NCBI GenBank assembly: GCA_902825215.1
Contig: LR782234.1
Location: 3,410,001-3,474,000, forward strand
From: Pseudomonas fluorescens
GTDB lineage: Bacteria > Pseudomonadota > Gammaproteobacteria > Pseudomonadales > Pseudomonadaceae
Direction: 5' to 3'
DNA length: 64,000 nt
Below are positions 50,159 to 58,698 of this stretch, piece by piece (positions within the stretch are counted from its first letter, which is position 1; the number at the start of each line of letters is the position of its first letter). A program made the position numbers and the translations under genes. The notes under the pieces are model-generated. The model had not been told where the DNA came from and ran no database searches. It saw only the letters and a list, made by a program, of their open reading frames with translations.

Positions 50159-51942
50159 TTCTTGCCTGGCAATACCGCACCGAGGACTTGCTTGGCGGTT
50201 TGCACGATCACCCCGGCCTCGTCCGGGTCGCCTTTGAGCAGCGTGGTGGCGAACTTTTTCGCCTGCTCCAGCTTGATGTGCGGCGGCAGCGGCGGCACGT
50301 TCGGGTCGGTCTTGAATTCGATCAGCACCGGCACATCCGAGGCCAGCGCCTGCTCCCACGCGGCGGCAACATCTTCTTCGCGCTCGACATAAATGCCCTT
50401 GAGACCAATCGAAATGGCGAACAGGTGATACGGCACGTCGGGAATGCTTTGCGAGGCTTCGAACTTCGGATCGCCCTCCATCACCCGCTGCTCCCAGGTC
50501 ACCTGATTGAGGTCTTCGTTGTTGAACACCGCGCAGATCCATTTCGGGCTCGCCCACTGCCGCCAGTATTTAGCGACGGTGATCAGCTCGGCCATGTTGT
50601 TCATCTGCATCGCGCCATCGCCAACCAGCGCGATGACCGAACGCTCGGGGTAAGCGAACTTGGCAGCAATTGCGTAGGGCACAGCGGCGCCCATCGACGC
50701 GAGGCCACCGGACAGCGAGCATTTCATGCCGCGGCGGGTTTTCAGGTCGCGTGCGTACCAGTTGGCGCACGAACCGGAATCGCTGGTGATGATCGCCTGC
50801 TCCGGCAAGCGTGGTGAAAGCTCATAGACCACGCGTTGCGGGTTGATCGGATTGGCTTTGGCCATGGCGCGTTTCTCCAGGGTCTTCTCCCAGGTACCGC
50901 GCCAGCCTTCGATTTTCTTGCGCCATTTGCCCGCGTCTTTTTTCTCCAGCAGCGGCAACAGCGCGGCGAGGGTTTCCGCTGCGTCGCCGACCAGGTTGAC
51001 CTCCATCGGGTAGCGCAGGCTGAGCATGTCGGGTTGCAGATCGATCTGCACGCCACGGGCCTGGCCTTCTTTGGGCAGAAATTCCGAATAGGGGAAGCCC
51101 GAGCCAATCATCAGCAACGTGTCGCATTCGCTCATCAGCTTGTAGCTCGGCTCGGTGCCGAGCAGGCCGATGCTGCCGGTGACCCACGGCAACTCGTCGG
51201 GCAACACGGCTTTGCCAAGCAACGCCTTGGCCACCCCGGCGCCGAGTTTTTCCGCCACGGCAATCACCTCATCGGTCGCCTGCAAAGCCCCGGCACCGAC
51301 CAGAATGGCAACTTTCTCGCCTGCATTCAGCACGTCGGCAGCGCGCTGCAGATCCGCCTCGTAAGGCAGCACTTTCGGTTTGCTGTAGCCGACGCCTGAA
51401 TGCGCCGTGCCGTGGGCTCTGGGCGGTGCTTCGTAAGGCAGATCCTGCAAATCATTGGGCAGGATGATCGCCGTCACCCGCCGCTCCCCGACAGCCGTAC
51501 GCACCGCGCGATCAAGCAGATGGCGCACCTGCGCCGGTGCCGAGGCCTGTTGCACGAACGCGCCGGCGACGTCCTTGAACATCGACACCAGATCAAGCTC
51601 CTGCTGATAGTGACTGCCCAGCGCCGTGCGCGCCTGCTGGCCGACGATGGCCAGCACCGGCATGTGGTCCATGCGCGCATCGTACAGACCGGTGATCAGG
51701 TGCGAAGCGCCGGGGCCGGACGTGGCGATGCACACGCCCAGCTCACCGGTGAATTTGGCATGGGCCGAAGCCATGAACGCGGCCATTTCCTCATGCCGCG
51801 CCTGAACGAATTCGATCTTGCCCTGCGCCCGGCTCAGTGCGCCGAACACGCCGTTGATGCCGTCGCCCGGGTAGCCAAAAATGCGCGTCACGCCCCATTC
51901 ACTGAGCCGCTCGACCAGAAAATCTCCCACTGTCATCGTCAT
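50155..51942 (-). CDS. Thiamine pyrophosphate-dependent enzyme (PoxB/acetolactate synthase-like)
   Basis: A 595-residue TPP enzyme with the three domains of the pyruvate oxidase/acetolactate synthase family. Catalytic Glu in FVQARHEEMAAFMASAHAKF, FAD/nucleotide-like central domain (GEKVAILVGAGALQATDEVI), TPP-binding motif VGDGAMQMNNMAEL ending NNEDLNQVTWEQR. Unlike PoxB there is no obvious C-terminal membrane peptide. Annotated relatives are called 'thiamine pyrophosphate-requiring protein'; the substrate is not settled. GAGGATCAAG precedes the ATG. Operon with the downstream DUF72 gene. Confidence 0.9.
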   Translation of the reverse strand: MTMTVGDFLVERLSEWGVTRIFGYPGDGINGVFGALSRAQGKIEFVQARHEEMAAFMASAHAKFTGELGVCIATSGPGASHLITGLYDARMDHMPVLAIVGQQARTALGSHYQQELDLVSMFKDVAGAFVQQASAPAQVRHLLDRAVRTAVGERRVTAIILPNDLQDLPYEAPPRAHGTAHSGVGYSKPKVLPYEADLQRAADVLNAGEKVAILVGAGALQATDEVIAVAEKLGAGVAKALLGKAVLPDELPWVTGSIGLLGTEPSYKLMSECDTLLMIGSGFPYSEFLPKEGQARGVQIDLQPDMLSLRYPMEVNLVGDAAETLAALLPLLEKKDAGKWRKKIEGWRGTWEKTLEKRAMAKANPINPQRVVYELSPRLPEQAIITSDSGSCANWYARDLKTRRGMKCSLSGGLASMGAAVPYAIAAKFAYPERSVIALVGDGAMQMNNMAELITVAKYWRQWASPKWICAVFNNEDLNQVTWEQRVMEGDPKFEASQSIPDVPYHLFAISIGLKGIYVEREEDVAAAWEQALASDVPVLIEFKTDPNVPPLPPHIKLEQAKKFATTLLKGDPDEAGVIVQTAKQVLGAVLPGKK

Positions 51943-52178
51943 CTTGATCCTCGCCTTTCACCGTTTACAGGGTGCATTTGCGACGCGGCACGCGCCGGCA
52001 GGTGTATGGGTCTGGACCATCGGCCGGACGGCGAAGTTTCGATGAATTTACGTTGGTGAGCGCTTTGCCAGCGACATGCCATGACGCGTCGAAAAGCCTT
52101 TGGTCAGCCACTCGACGAGTTTTTCTGAGGCGTTTGCCCTCGCCCGCGGTCGACTGCACAACGACCGCCGGAGGACGA

Positions 52179-52685
52179 ATGATGACTGACGTAATGAGTT
52201 TTTTGCTGGAGCGTAACGACTGGGTACCGAACAATCCGCAATTGCCGGTGCTGGTGTATTCCAGCGCAATTGCCCTCGAAGGCGACGACCCGGCCGCGCT
52301 GTTCGAACAGACCTTTCGCGCCAATGGCTGGCCGCCGCAGTTTCGCTACCACGTTTACGATTTCCACCATTACCACACCCAGGGCCACGAAGTGCTGGGC
52401 GTCGCCCAGGGGCATGCGCGGTTGATGCTCGGCGGTCCCGGTGGGCGCGAGGTGCAAGTCAGTGCCGGTGATGTCTTGCTGCTGCCGGTCGGCACCGGCC
52501 ATTGCAGCCTGGAATCCAGCCCCGACTTTCTCGTGGTCGGCGCGTATCCACCGGGGCAGCAAGGCGATATCTGCACGGATGCGCCGAGTCCCGCGCAACT
52601 GCAAGCGATGGATGAACTTGACTATCCGCGCAGCGATCCGGTCTCGGGCGCGCATGGCCCGCTGTCAGCGCATTGGCGCAAGTAG
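52179..52685 (+). CDS. Cupin-domain protein
   Basis: A 168-residue cytoplasmic cupin: HVYDFHHYHTQGHEVLGVAQ (metal ligands His, His, Glu) and GDVLLLPVGTGHCSLESSPD (second motif His). The N-terminal FLLERNDWVPNNPQLPVLVY and the C-terminal DYPRSDPVSGAHGPL are typical of a cupin family common in proteobacteria without known reaction. GGAGGACGA precedes the tandem ATGs at 52179/52182. It is divergent from the TPP-enzyme gene. Confidence 0.87.
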   Translation: MMTDVMSFLLERNDWVPNNPQLPVLVYSSAIALEGDDPAALFEQTFRANGWPPQFRYHVYDFHHYHTQGHEVLGVAQGHARLMLGGPGGREVQVSAGDVLLLPVGTGHCSLESSPDFLVVGAYPPGQQGDICTDAPSPAQLQAMDELDYPRSDPVSGAHGPLSAHWRK

Positions 52686-52809
52686 CGCAGCGATGCCGCT
52701 CGGCCGCTCCGTGTCAGGATCATCCACCAGCAACTAACGCTGGCATGCGCCGGAAATTTTCCTTACGGTGATGACCTACTTTCAGCCTGCCCACGATGAG
52801 GTCCGATTC

Positions 52810-53649
52810 ATGAGCAATGCGCCTTACGTTCCGCCCAAAGTCTGGAAACACGAAGCCCCGTCCGGCGGCCACTTCGCCAGTATCAACCGCCCGATCGCCG
52901 GGCCGACTCACGACAAGACCCTGCCGGTCGGCAAGCATCCCTTGCAGCTATATTCGCTGGCCACGCCCAACGGCGTGAAAGTGACCATCCTGCTTGAGGA
53001 ACTGCTGGCGCTGGGGCATGCCGGCGCCGAGTACGACGCTTGGCTGATCCGCATCGGCGAAGGCGATCAGTTCTCCAGCGGATTTGTCGAGGTCAACCCG
53101 AATTCGAAGATTCCAGCGCTGCTGGACCGTAGCGTCGAACCGCCGATCCGCGTGTTCGAATCTGGCTCGATCCTGTTGTACCTGGCAGAAAAATTCGGCG
53201 CATTCCTGCCCAAAGACCCGGCCGGGCGCACCGAAACGCTCAACTGGCTGTTCTGGCAGATGGGCTCGGCGCCTTATCTGGGCGGTGGCTTCGGGCATTT
53301 CTACGCGTATGCACCGGAAAAGCTGGAATACCCGATCAACCGCTTCACCATGGAAGCCAAACGGCAACTGGACGTGCTCAACCAGCGTCTTGCCGAAAAC
53401 GCCTACTTGGCCGGCGATGAGTACAGCATCGCCGACATCGCGGTGTGGCCGTGGTATGGGCAACTGGTGCGCAACAACGTCTACTCCGCCGCCGAATTCC
53501 TCGCCGCGCACGAATACACCCACGTGCAGCGCTGGGCCGAAGACATCGCCCAACGCCCGGCGGTGATGCGTGGGCAGCGGGTCAACCGCACCTGGGGCGA
53601 TGAAGCCAGCCAAGTGCCGGAACGCCACAGTGCAGATGATTTGAACTGA
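52810..53649 (+). CDS. yghU: YghU-like glutathione S-transferase
   Basis: A 279-residue glutathione transferase of the nu class (YghU), enzymes with disulfide-bond reductase activity towards small disulfides and some peroxidase activity. The N-terminal extension KHEAPSGGHFASINRPIAGP is typical. The thioredoxin-like domain has ATPNGVKVTILLEEL (Thr/Asn at the glutathione site), VNPNSKIPALLD and FESGSILLYLAEKF; the C-terminal helical domain has YLAGDEYSIADIAVWPWYG. GAGG lies eight bases before the ATG at 52810. Full length. Confidence 0.93.
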   Translation: MSNAPYVPPKVWKHEAPSGGHFASINRPIAGPTHDKTLPVGKHPLQLYSLATPNGVKVTILLEELLALGHAGAEYDAWLIRIGEGDQFSSGFVEVNPNSKIPALLDRSVEPPIRVFESGSILLYLAEKFGAFLPKDPAGRTETLNWLFWQMGSAPYLGGGFGHFYAYAPEKLEYPINRFTMEAKRQLDVLNQRLAENAYLAGDEYSIADIAVWPWYGQLVRNNVYSAAEFLAAHEYTHVQRWAEDIAQRPAVMRGQRVNRTWGDEASQVPERHSADDLN

Positions 53650-53693
53650 AATCGCCCCGGGCAGCTCCCACAGGTGGACCGAGTACATCAAAA

Positions 53694-54012
53694 GCCCCTC
53701 ATCGGAACGCCGCCCGCCTACCCCTCTCCCAGAGGGAGAAGGAACTGACCGTGGTGGATGCGAAAGCTACGCCGACCTGAAATACCGAGTCGTACTCAGA
53801 TTCTGAAAAGCCCATAGATCGGCTCCCTCTCCCTCGGGAGAGGGCTGGGCGGGCGGCGTTCCGATGAGGGGCGAATCCACCACCAATCCCAAGCCAACCA
53901 CCTGCCTCTAACCACTCAACAATGAGCGTTAGCTCGCGTGCTTTTGATCTTGCTTTTGACTCACCGGCGACGTCGGAAGGCTGAGCGCAGGGATTGATCC
54001 GGGCGTGGGAGC
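53694..54012 (+). repeat. Composite structured repeat, copy D (truncated)
   Basis: It starts with the MITE-like ends (53694 to about 53870) and continues through the conserved TCTAACCACTCAACAATGAG block and GATTGATCCGGGCGTGGGAG, then breaks off at 54012, just before the GTCTGGC hairpin. So the second arm of the outer stem and all later hairpins are missing. It fills most of the gap between yghU and the GAF histidine kinase gene. Confidence 0.88.
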
Positions 54013-54094
54013 ACCCTGTTTTCGCTACCGGCTATTAGTCATCAACCGCAATCCACGATAGTCTCCCAGCAAATTCCTCAAGAAGCACCGCACC

Positions 54095-55291
54095 ATGACC
54101 AACCCGGCATTTGCCCCCGACATCGAAGCCATCAACCGCATTGACGCGGTGCCGGTGATCCTGAGCATGGTCAAACACCTCACCGGCATGCGCTTTGCCG
54201 CAGTGGCCCGGGTGACCGAACGTAACTGGGTGGCCTGCGCTGTAGACGATTCAATCGACTTCGGCCTGCTGCCGGGCGGTGAACTGATACTCGAATCGAC
54301 CATTTGCCATGAAATCCGCCAGCACCAGCAACCGGTGATCTTCGGCCACGCCAGTGCGCACCCGATTTTCTCCGTGCACCACACGCCGAAGACCTACGGG
54401 CTGGAAAGCTATATTTCCATCCCGATCATCCAGGCCAACGGCGACTTTTTCGGCACCCTTTGTGCGATCGACTCGGTACCGGCGAACCTCGACGAACCGG
54501 CGATCGCCAAGACCCTCACCCTCTTCGCTCAATTGATTGCCATGAGCCTGGACACCCAAAGCCGTCTGGAAGCGACCACCGTCGAACTGAGCAACGCCAA
54601 CGAACTCGGGCGCCTGCGCGAGCAATTCATCGCCGTGCTGGGCCACGACCTGCGCACCCCGCTGAGCGCCGTGCGCATGAGCGCCGACCTGCTGCACAGC
54701 AAAACCGAGGACAAGCGCTCGCTGAACCTGATCGCGGCGATTCGCAACAGCTCGGTGCGCATGGGTGTGCTGATCGAAAACATCCTCGACTTCGCCCGCG
54801 GTCGCCTCGGCAGCGGCATTCCCGTGCAGCGCAAGTTCGTAAACGACCTGGAGCAGGTCCTGCAACTGAGCATTGCCGAAGCGCAGGCGGCCTATCCGCA
54901 GGCAACCTTCGTTCATGATCTGAATGTACCGACGGGGGTCTACTGCGACGCGCTGCGCATCAGTCAATTGCTCTCCAACCTGCTGAGCAACGCCGCCACC
55001 CATGGCTCGAACAGCGTACCGATTGTGCTCAAAGCCTGCGCCGAACACGACGAGATCGTCATCACCCTGACCAACCACGGCACCCCGATCCCGGCGCAAC
55101 TGCTGCCGCGGCTGTTCGAACCGTTCACCCGCGCCGAAGCCGAGCAGAGCCGCGAAGGTCTGGGCCTGGGCCTGTACATCGCCGCACAGATAGCCAAAGC
55201 GCACAACGGCACATTGCACGTGACGTCAGACGCCCAGGCGGGAACCTGCTTCACCGCAAGATTCCCGGCCCGGCTCCATCCCTCACCCTAG
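54095..55291 (+). CDS. GAF-domain sensor histidine kinase (soluble)
   Basis: A 398-residue cytoplasmic kinase: GAF domain at about 20-155 (FAAVARVTERNWVACAVDDS, YISIPIIQANGDFFGTLCAI), HisKA with phosphoacceptor in AVLGHDLRTPLSAVRMSADL, and an ATPase domain with NLLSNAATHG, a variant G1 box (LTNHGTPIP) and LGLGLYIAAQIAKAHNG. No membrane helices, so it senses an internal ligand. No response regulator is adjacent. The C-terminus RLHPSP-stop lies inside a MITE-like repeat, which supplies the stop codon. The ribosome-binding site is weak (CAAGAAGC). Confidence 0.9.
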   Translation: MTNPAFAPDIEAINRIDAVPVILSMVKHLTGMRFAAVARVTERNWVACAVDDSIDFGLLPGGELILESTICHEIRQHQQPVIFGHASAHPIFSVHHTPKTYGLESYISIPIIQANGDFFGTLCAIDSVPANLDEPAIAKTLTLFAQLIAMSLDTQSRLEATTVELSNANELGRLREQFIAVLGHDLRTPLSAVRMSADLLHSKTEDKRSLNLIAAIRNSSVRMGVLIENILDFARGRLGSGIPVQRKFVNDLEQVLQLSIAEAQAAYPQATFVHDLNVPTGVYCDALRISQLLSNLLSNAATHGSNSVPIVLKACAEHDEIVITLTNHGTPIPAQLLPRLFEPFTRAEAEQSREGLGLGLYIAAQIAKAHNGTLHVTSDAQAGTCFTARFPARLHPSP

Positions 55292-55937
55292 CCCTCTCCG
55301 CGAGGGAGAGGGAACAACCGTGGTGGATGGACGAGATACACCGACGTGAAATACCGGGTCGAATGCAGACTTGAAAGCAAAATCAAAAGCCCCTCACCCT
55401 AACCCTCTCCCGGAGGGAGAGGGGACTGACCGAGGTGGATGCGAGAGCTAAACCGACCTGCGATACCGAGTCGTACGCAAATTTCAAATCCAGCCAAAAT
55501 CGGCTCCCTCTCCAGGGCGAGAGGGCTGGGGTGACGGGCAGCCACACCACAAATCCCAAGCCAACCCCCCGCTTCTAACCACTCATTACAATGAGCGAAG
55601 CTCGAGTGCCCTTGATCTTGATCTTGCCTAACCAGCGACATCGGAAGGCTGAGTGGAGGGATCGATCCGGGCGTGGGAGCGCAGCGACCGTCTGGCGCAG
55701 CCAGACACAGCGGACGTAGGTGCAGCGCAGCAAACCGTAGCCGCTGCGCCCGGATCGATCCCGGAGCGAAGGAACCCGAGCCTGCGAGGGCCGAACGCAG
55801 GAGCAAAGCCTTTTTGGGTACTTTTTCGGCGTCTGGAAAAAGTGCCTCGCCGTAAGGGCGAAACCGCCAGCCGCAACCCCCGAAGCAACGGATATACACC
55901 CAAAACAACCCGAGCATGGTCGGCCCGAAGGCCGCCA
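55280..55937 (+). repeat. Composite structured repeat, copy E
   Basis: An extra half palindrome at 55280-55316 overlaps the kinase stop; the full MITE-like part is 55389-55539. Stems: outer arms 55658-55673 and 55747-55762; GTCTGGC-GCA-GCCAGAC at 55690-55706; ACTTTTTC/GAAAAAGT around GGCGTCTG at 55820-55843; TCGCC-GTAAG-GGCGA at 55847-55861; TGGTCGGCC/GGCCGCCA at 55917-55937. Reading frames through it (such as 55653-56102) are shadows. Confidence 0.9.
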
Positions 55938-55942
55938 AGACA

Positions 55943-55976
55943 CAAAAAAAAACCCCACAACCAAAAAGGCGTGGGG
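55943..55976 (-). terminator. Terminator for lipoprotein gene
   Basis: On the minus strand CCCCAC pairs with GTGGGG (55953-55958 with 55971-55976), followed by ten T residues. It ends the transcript of the small lipoprotein gene at 56030-56371. Confidence 0.8.
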
Positions 55977-56029
55977 CAAAGGAATTGGTTGGTTGCGGCC
56001 AACCAAAGGAGCTCAGCCAAATCAAAAAA

Positions 56030-56371
56030 TCAGATGCAATCCTGCGCCGCCCGCTCAAAACTCGACGGCAGCAAATTCGACGCCAGCAAATGCCGCTCAT
56101 AAATGAACACCTTGCCGCCATTCCCCGCCTTGTAAGCCTCAAGCACGTTGTCCGCGGAAATCTTGCTCGGCACCACAATCCGATAACTGCGCTGGGTCTG
56201 CGAAACCATCGGGTTCAGCGCACTGCCCTGCAACTTCGGCACCACACACTCGGCGTACTGCGCCGGAGTCTTGCTGGTCTGTAAAGTCAGGCTCGGGTTA
56301 TTCGGCGCCGAAGCACAGCCTGCGAGCAACGAGGAAGCGACAGCCATGGCAGGAATGAATAAAAGACGCAT
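56030..56371 (-). CDS. Small lipoprotein
   Basis: A 113-residue lipoprotein: signal MRLLFIPAMAVASSLLAGC with the lipobox LAGC, then CASAPNNPSLTLQTSKTPAQ, YAECVVPKLQGSALNPMVSQ and a C-terminal Cys (AAQDCI). The two mature Cys residues (AECV and QDCI) may form a disulfide. Function unknown. AGGA lies before the ATG at 56371; a longer frame to 56446 is rejected because the lipoprotein signal starts at 56371. Confidence 0.85.
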   Translation of the reverse strand: MRLLFIPAMAVASSLLAGCASAPNNPSLTLQTSKTPAQYAECVVPKLQGSALNPMVSQTQRSYRIVVPSKISADNVLEAYKAGNGGKVFIYERHLLASNLLPSSFERAAQDCI

Positions 56372-56457
56372 CGGGGTAATCCTGAAAATAAAAGTCCGGT
56401 TCAACCAGCAACGGTCCAGCCTCACGGAGCCGCCGTCGCCATTCATGTTTTGATAAA

Positions 56458-57102
56458 TCAGCTCGACGCCACCAGCGCCTTGAGCGATACATCGAATTGC
56501 TTCAAGGCGTCGAATTGCAGGTCGCGCTGTTTATCGATCTGCGCGGCAATTGCCGGGGCTGCCTGGTCATGCACCCAGACCGAAGGCAGCTGTTTTTCCA
56601 CCGCACCTTCAGCCTTGCCGATGTACTGCAGATCAGCGTCGTAGAAGCGTGCGGTAAACCGCGCTTCGACCAGGCTGTTACGCTGGGTCAACAAACGGTT
56701 GAAGGTGTCGAGCTTGACCACCACGTCCGGATGCGCCTGCACCAGCGCATCGAGACTGTCGTAGACCGTCACCGAGAGAAACTGCTGTTGCAGCGAACTC
56801 ACCAGCCAGTCGACGGCCAGCTCCGGATCGGAACTGCCGACAAAGGCCTCACGAATCCGCGAATCCAGCGCATCTTTCGCGCCGTTGGCCGCCATGTCGT
56901 GGTAACGCTCGAGGTATTGCAGGTTGTCCAGCGTGTTGGCGCTGAGCAACACACCGACCGTTTGCGAAGGCTGCAAGGTCGCGCTGCTGCCACCCAGGCT
57001 CTGGAAGTGGCACGCCCCGGCGTCGGCTGCGTAGGTCGGTGCGGTAAACATCGCGCCAGCGGTCAGCAGGGCGAGCAAAGCCAGTCGGGGCAGAATGTTC
57101 AT
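56458..57102 (-). CDS. Exported protein of unknown function
   Basis: A 214-residue protein with a signal peptide (MNILPRLALLALLTAGAMFT, cleavage near TYAADA) and a soluble, mainly helical body. The segments LVSSLQQQFLSVTVYDSLDA and EARFTARFYDADLQYIGKAE suggest an envelope protein that may measure or bind a partner, but no family is recognised. One mature Cys (GACHFQ). AAGGAAATTGCGCG precedes the ATG at 57102. It is upstream of the lipoprotein gene on the same strand, so the two may work together in the envelope (inference). Confidence 0.8.
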   Translation of the reverse strand: MNILPRLALLALLTAGAMFTAPTYAADAGACHFQSLGGSSATLQPSQTVGVLLSANTLDNLQYLERYHDMAANGAKDALDSRIREAFVGSSDPELAVDWLVSSLQQQFLSVTVYDSLDALVQAHPDVVVKLDTFNRLLTQRNSLVEARFTARFYDADLQYIGKAEGAVEKQLPSVWVHDQAAPAIAAQIDKQRDLQFDALKQFDVSLKALVASS

Positions 57103-57267
57103 CGCGCAATTTCCTTGAGCGGCGTGGTCGATGGAGGCGATTTTCCGCCGATTGCCGTCAAAGCAGAACTTGCGTTTCTTGATGGTCACTATTACTTCTA
57201 GCAATAGTTGCGTGCGCGCAGACTGCGAGACACTCCAATACAACGACAAAGACCCGTGAGGTTTGCC

Positions 57268-57516
57268 TTGAGAACGTTTGACCTGATCCGTGACGCCGTT
57301 TTGGCCGAATACCGCGACCGCGTGGCCGAGTATCTGGTGCAGTACGAGAGTGTGTTGCTGGACAAAAACCGTCGTGATCCAGAACTGATCAAAGACACCG
57401 CCAACCAATTGCGCGGTTACCTGCGCGGGCTCAACACCACGCGCGTGTTGGGTATGGCGTATTGGGAAGAGCTGGACCGCCGCGTGGTCGACACCTGGCT
57501 CGCGCCCGCGCCATGA
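57268..57516 (+). CDS. Small hypothetical protein
   Basis: An 82-residue helical protein (LRTFDLIRDAVLAEYRDRVA, EYLVQYESVLLDKNRRDPEL, ...WEELDRRVVDTWL). The TTG at 57268 has GAGG eight bases before it and fits better than the ATG at 57208, whose extra 20 residues are Arg-rich and unstructured. No family recognised. It is divergent from the exported protein gene and 50 bases upstream of the alcohol dehydrogenase gene. Confidence 0.65.
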   Translation: MRTFDLIRDAVLAEYRDRVAEYLVQYESVLLDKNRRDPELIKDTANQLRGYLRGLNTTRVLGMAYWEELDRRVVDTWLAPAP

Positions 57517-57566
57517 CCGTCTAGACTTGCCGGGCGTTGTCCCGTCAGTCGAACCGGAGGTGCGTC

Positions 57567-58595
57567 ATGAGCAACAGTGAACCCACAACTTTCAATGGCT
57601 GGGCTGCGACCGCCGCCGGCGCCCCGCTCGAGCCTTACAGCTATGATCCCGGCCCCCTCGGCGAAGAAGAGGTCGAAGTGGCGGTGGAATATTGCGGCGT
57701 CTGTCACTCCGACCAGTCGCTGATCGATAACGATTGGGGCATCAGCCGTTACCCGTTCGTGCCCGGCCATGAAGCCGTCGGCAAAATCGTGCGCATGGGA
57801 GCGCAAGTACGCGGCCTGCAGCTCGGTCAGCGTGTCGGTATCGGCTGGTACAAAGGCAGCTGCATGCATTGCTCATCGTGCATGTCCGGCTCGCAGCAAC
57901 TGTGCGGCAGCGCGCAACCGACCATCATCGGCAGCAACGGCGGCTTCGCCGATCGCCTGCGTGCGCACTGGGCCTGGGCGGTTGCAGTCCCGGACAGCCT
58001 TGATCCGGCGTTGGTCGGGCCACTGTTCTGCGCCGGTTCCACGGTGTTCAACCCGTTGCTGCAGTTCGGCGTGAAACCGACCGACCGGGTTGGCGTGGTC
58101 GGCATTGGCGGGCTGGGGCATCTGGCGCTGCGCTTTCTCAACGCGTGGGGCTGCGAAGTCACCGCATTCACCTCGTCGTTGAACAAGCAGGACGAGGCCA
58201 AGCGGCTCGGCGCGCACAAGGTGGTTGCCTCGACCGACAGCAACGCGTTGAAGGCGATTGCCGGCAGCCTGGACTTTCTGCTGATCAGCGCCAACGCCGA
58301 CCTCGACTGGCCGACGATGCTGGCGACGCTACGCGCCAATGGCCGCCTGCATTTCGTCGGCATCGTACCCAGCGCGATTCCGGTGCATGTGTTCGATCTG
58401 ATCCCGCAGCAGAAGTCCCTGTCCGCCTCCCCGGTCGGTTCGCCGGGCACCATGGCGACCATGCTCGAGTTTTGCGCGCGGCACCAGATTCTGCCGCAGG
58501 TCGAGATGTTCCCGATGAGCAAGGTCAACGAGGCTGTCGATCACCTGCGCAGTGGCAAGGCGCGCTACCGCGTGGTACTCGACGCCAGCCAATAA
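57567..58595 (+). CDS. Zinc-dependent alcohol dehydrogenase, YahK/CAD-like
   Basis: A 342-residue medium-chain dehydrogenase of the cinnamyl-alcohol-dehydrogenase/YahK group, which reduce aldehydes with NADPH. Catalytic zinc ligands are in YCGVCHSD and PGHE; the structural zinc site is GSCMHCSSCMSGSQQLC; the nucleotide-binding loop is GVVGIGGLGHLALRFLNAWG. GGAGGTGCGTC precedes the ATG at 57567. The motif after the second strand (FTSSLNKQDEAKRLGAHKVV) favours NADPH. Confidence 0.93.
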   Translation: MSNSEPTTFNGWAATAAGAPLEPYSYDPGPLGEEEVEVAVEYCGVCHSDQSLIDNDWGISRYPFVPGHEAVGKIVRMGAQVRGLQLGQRVGIGWYKGSCMHCSSCMSGSQQLCGSAQPTIIGSNGGFADRLRAHWAWAVAVPDSLDPALVGPLFCAGSTVFNPLLQFGVKPTDRVGVVGIGGLGHLALRFLNAWGCEVTAFTSSLNKQDEAKRLGAHKVVASTDSNALKAIAGSLDFLLISANADLDWPTMLATLRANGRLHFVGIVPSAIPVHVFDLIPQQKSLSASPVGSPGTMATMLEFCARHQILPQVEMFPMSKVNEAVDHLRSGKARYRVVLDASQ

Positions 58596-58698
58596 GCCAA
58601 GGCGCGGCGGTGCAGGCCGACCGCGCCCTCTGCGAAAAATCCGCCCGAACGCTTACAATTGCCGGCCCAACCGCCCAACCAGACAGGCCCGCCCGGAA

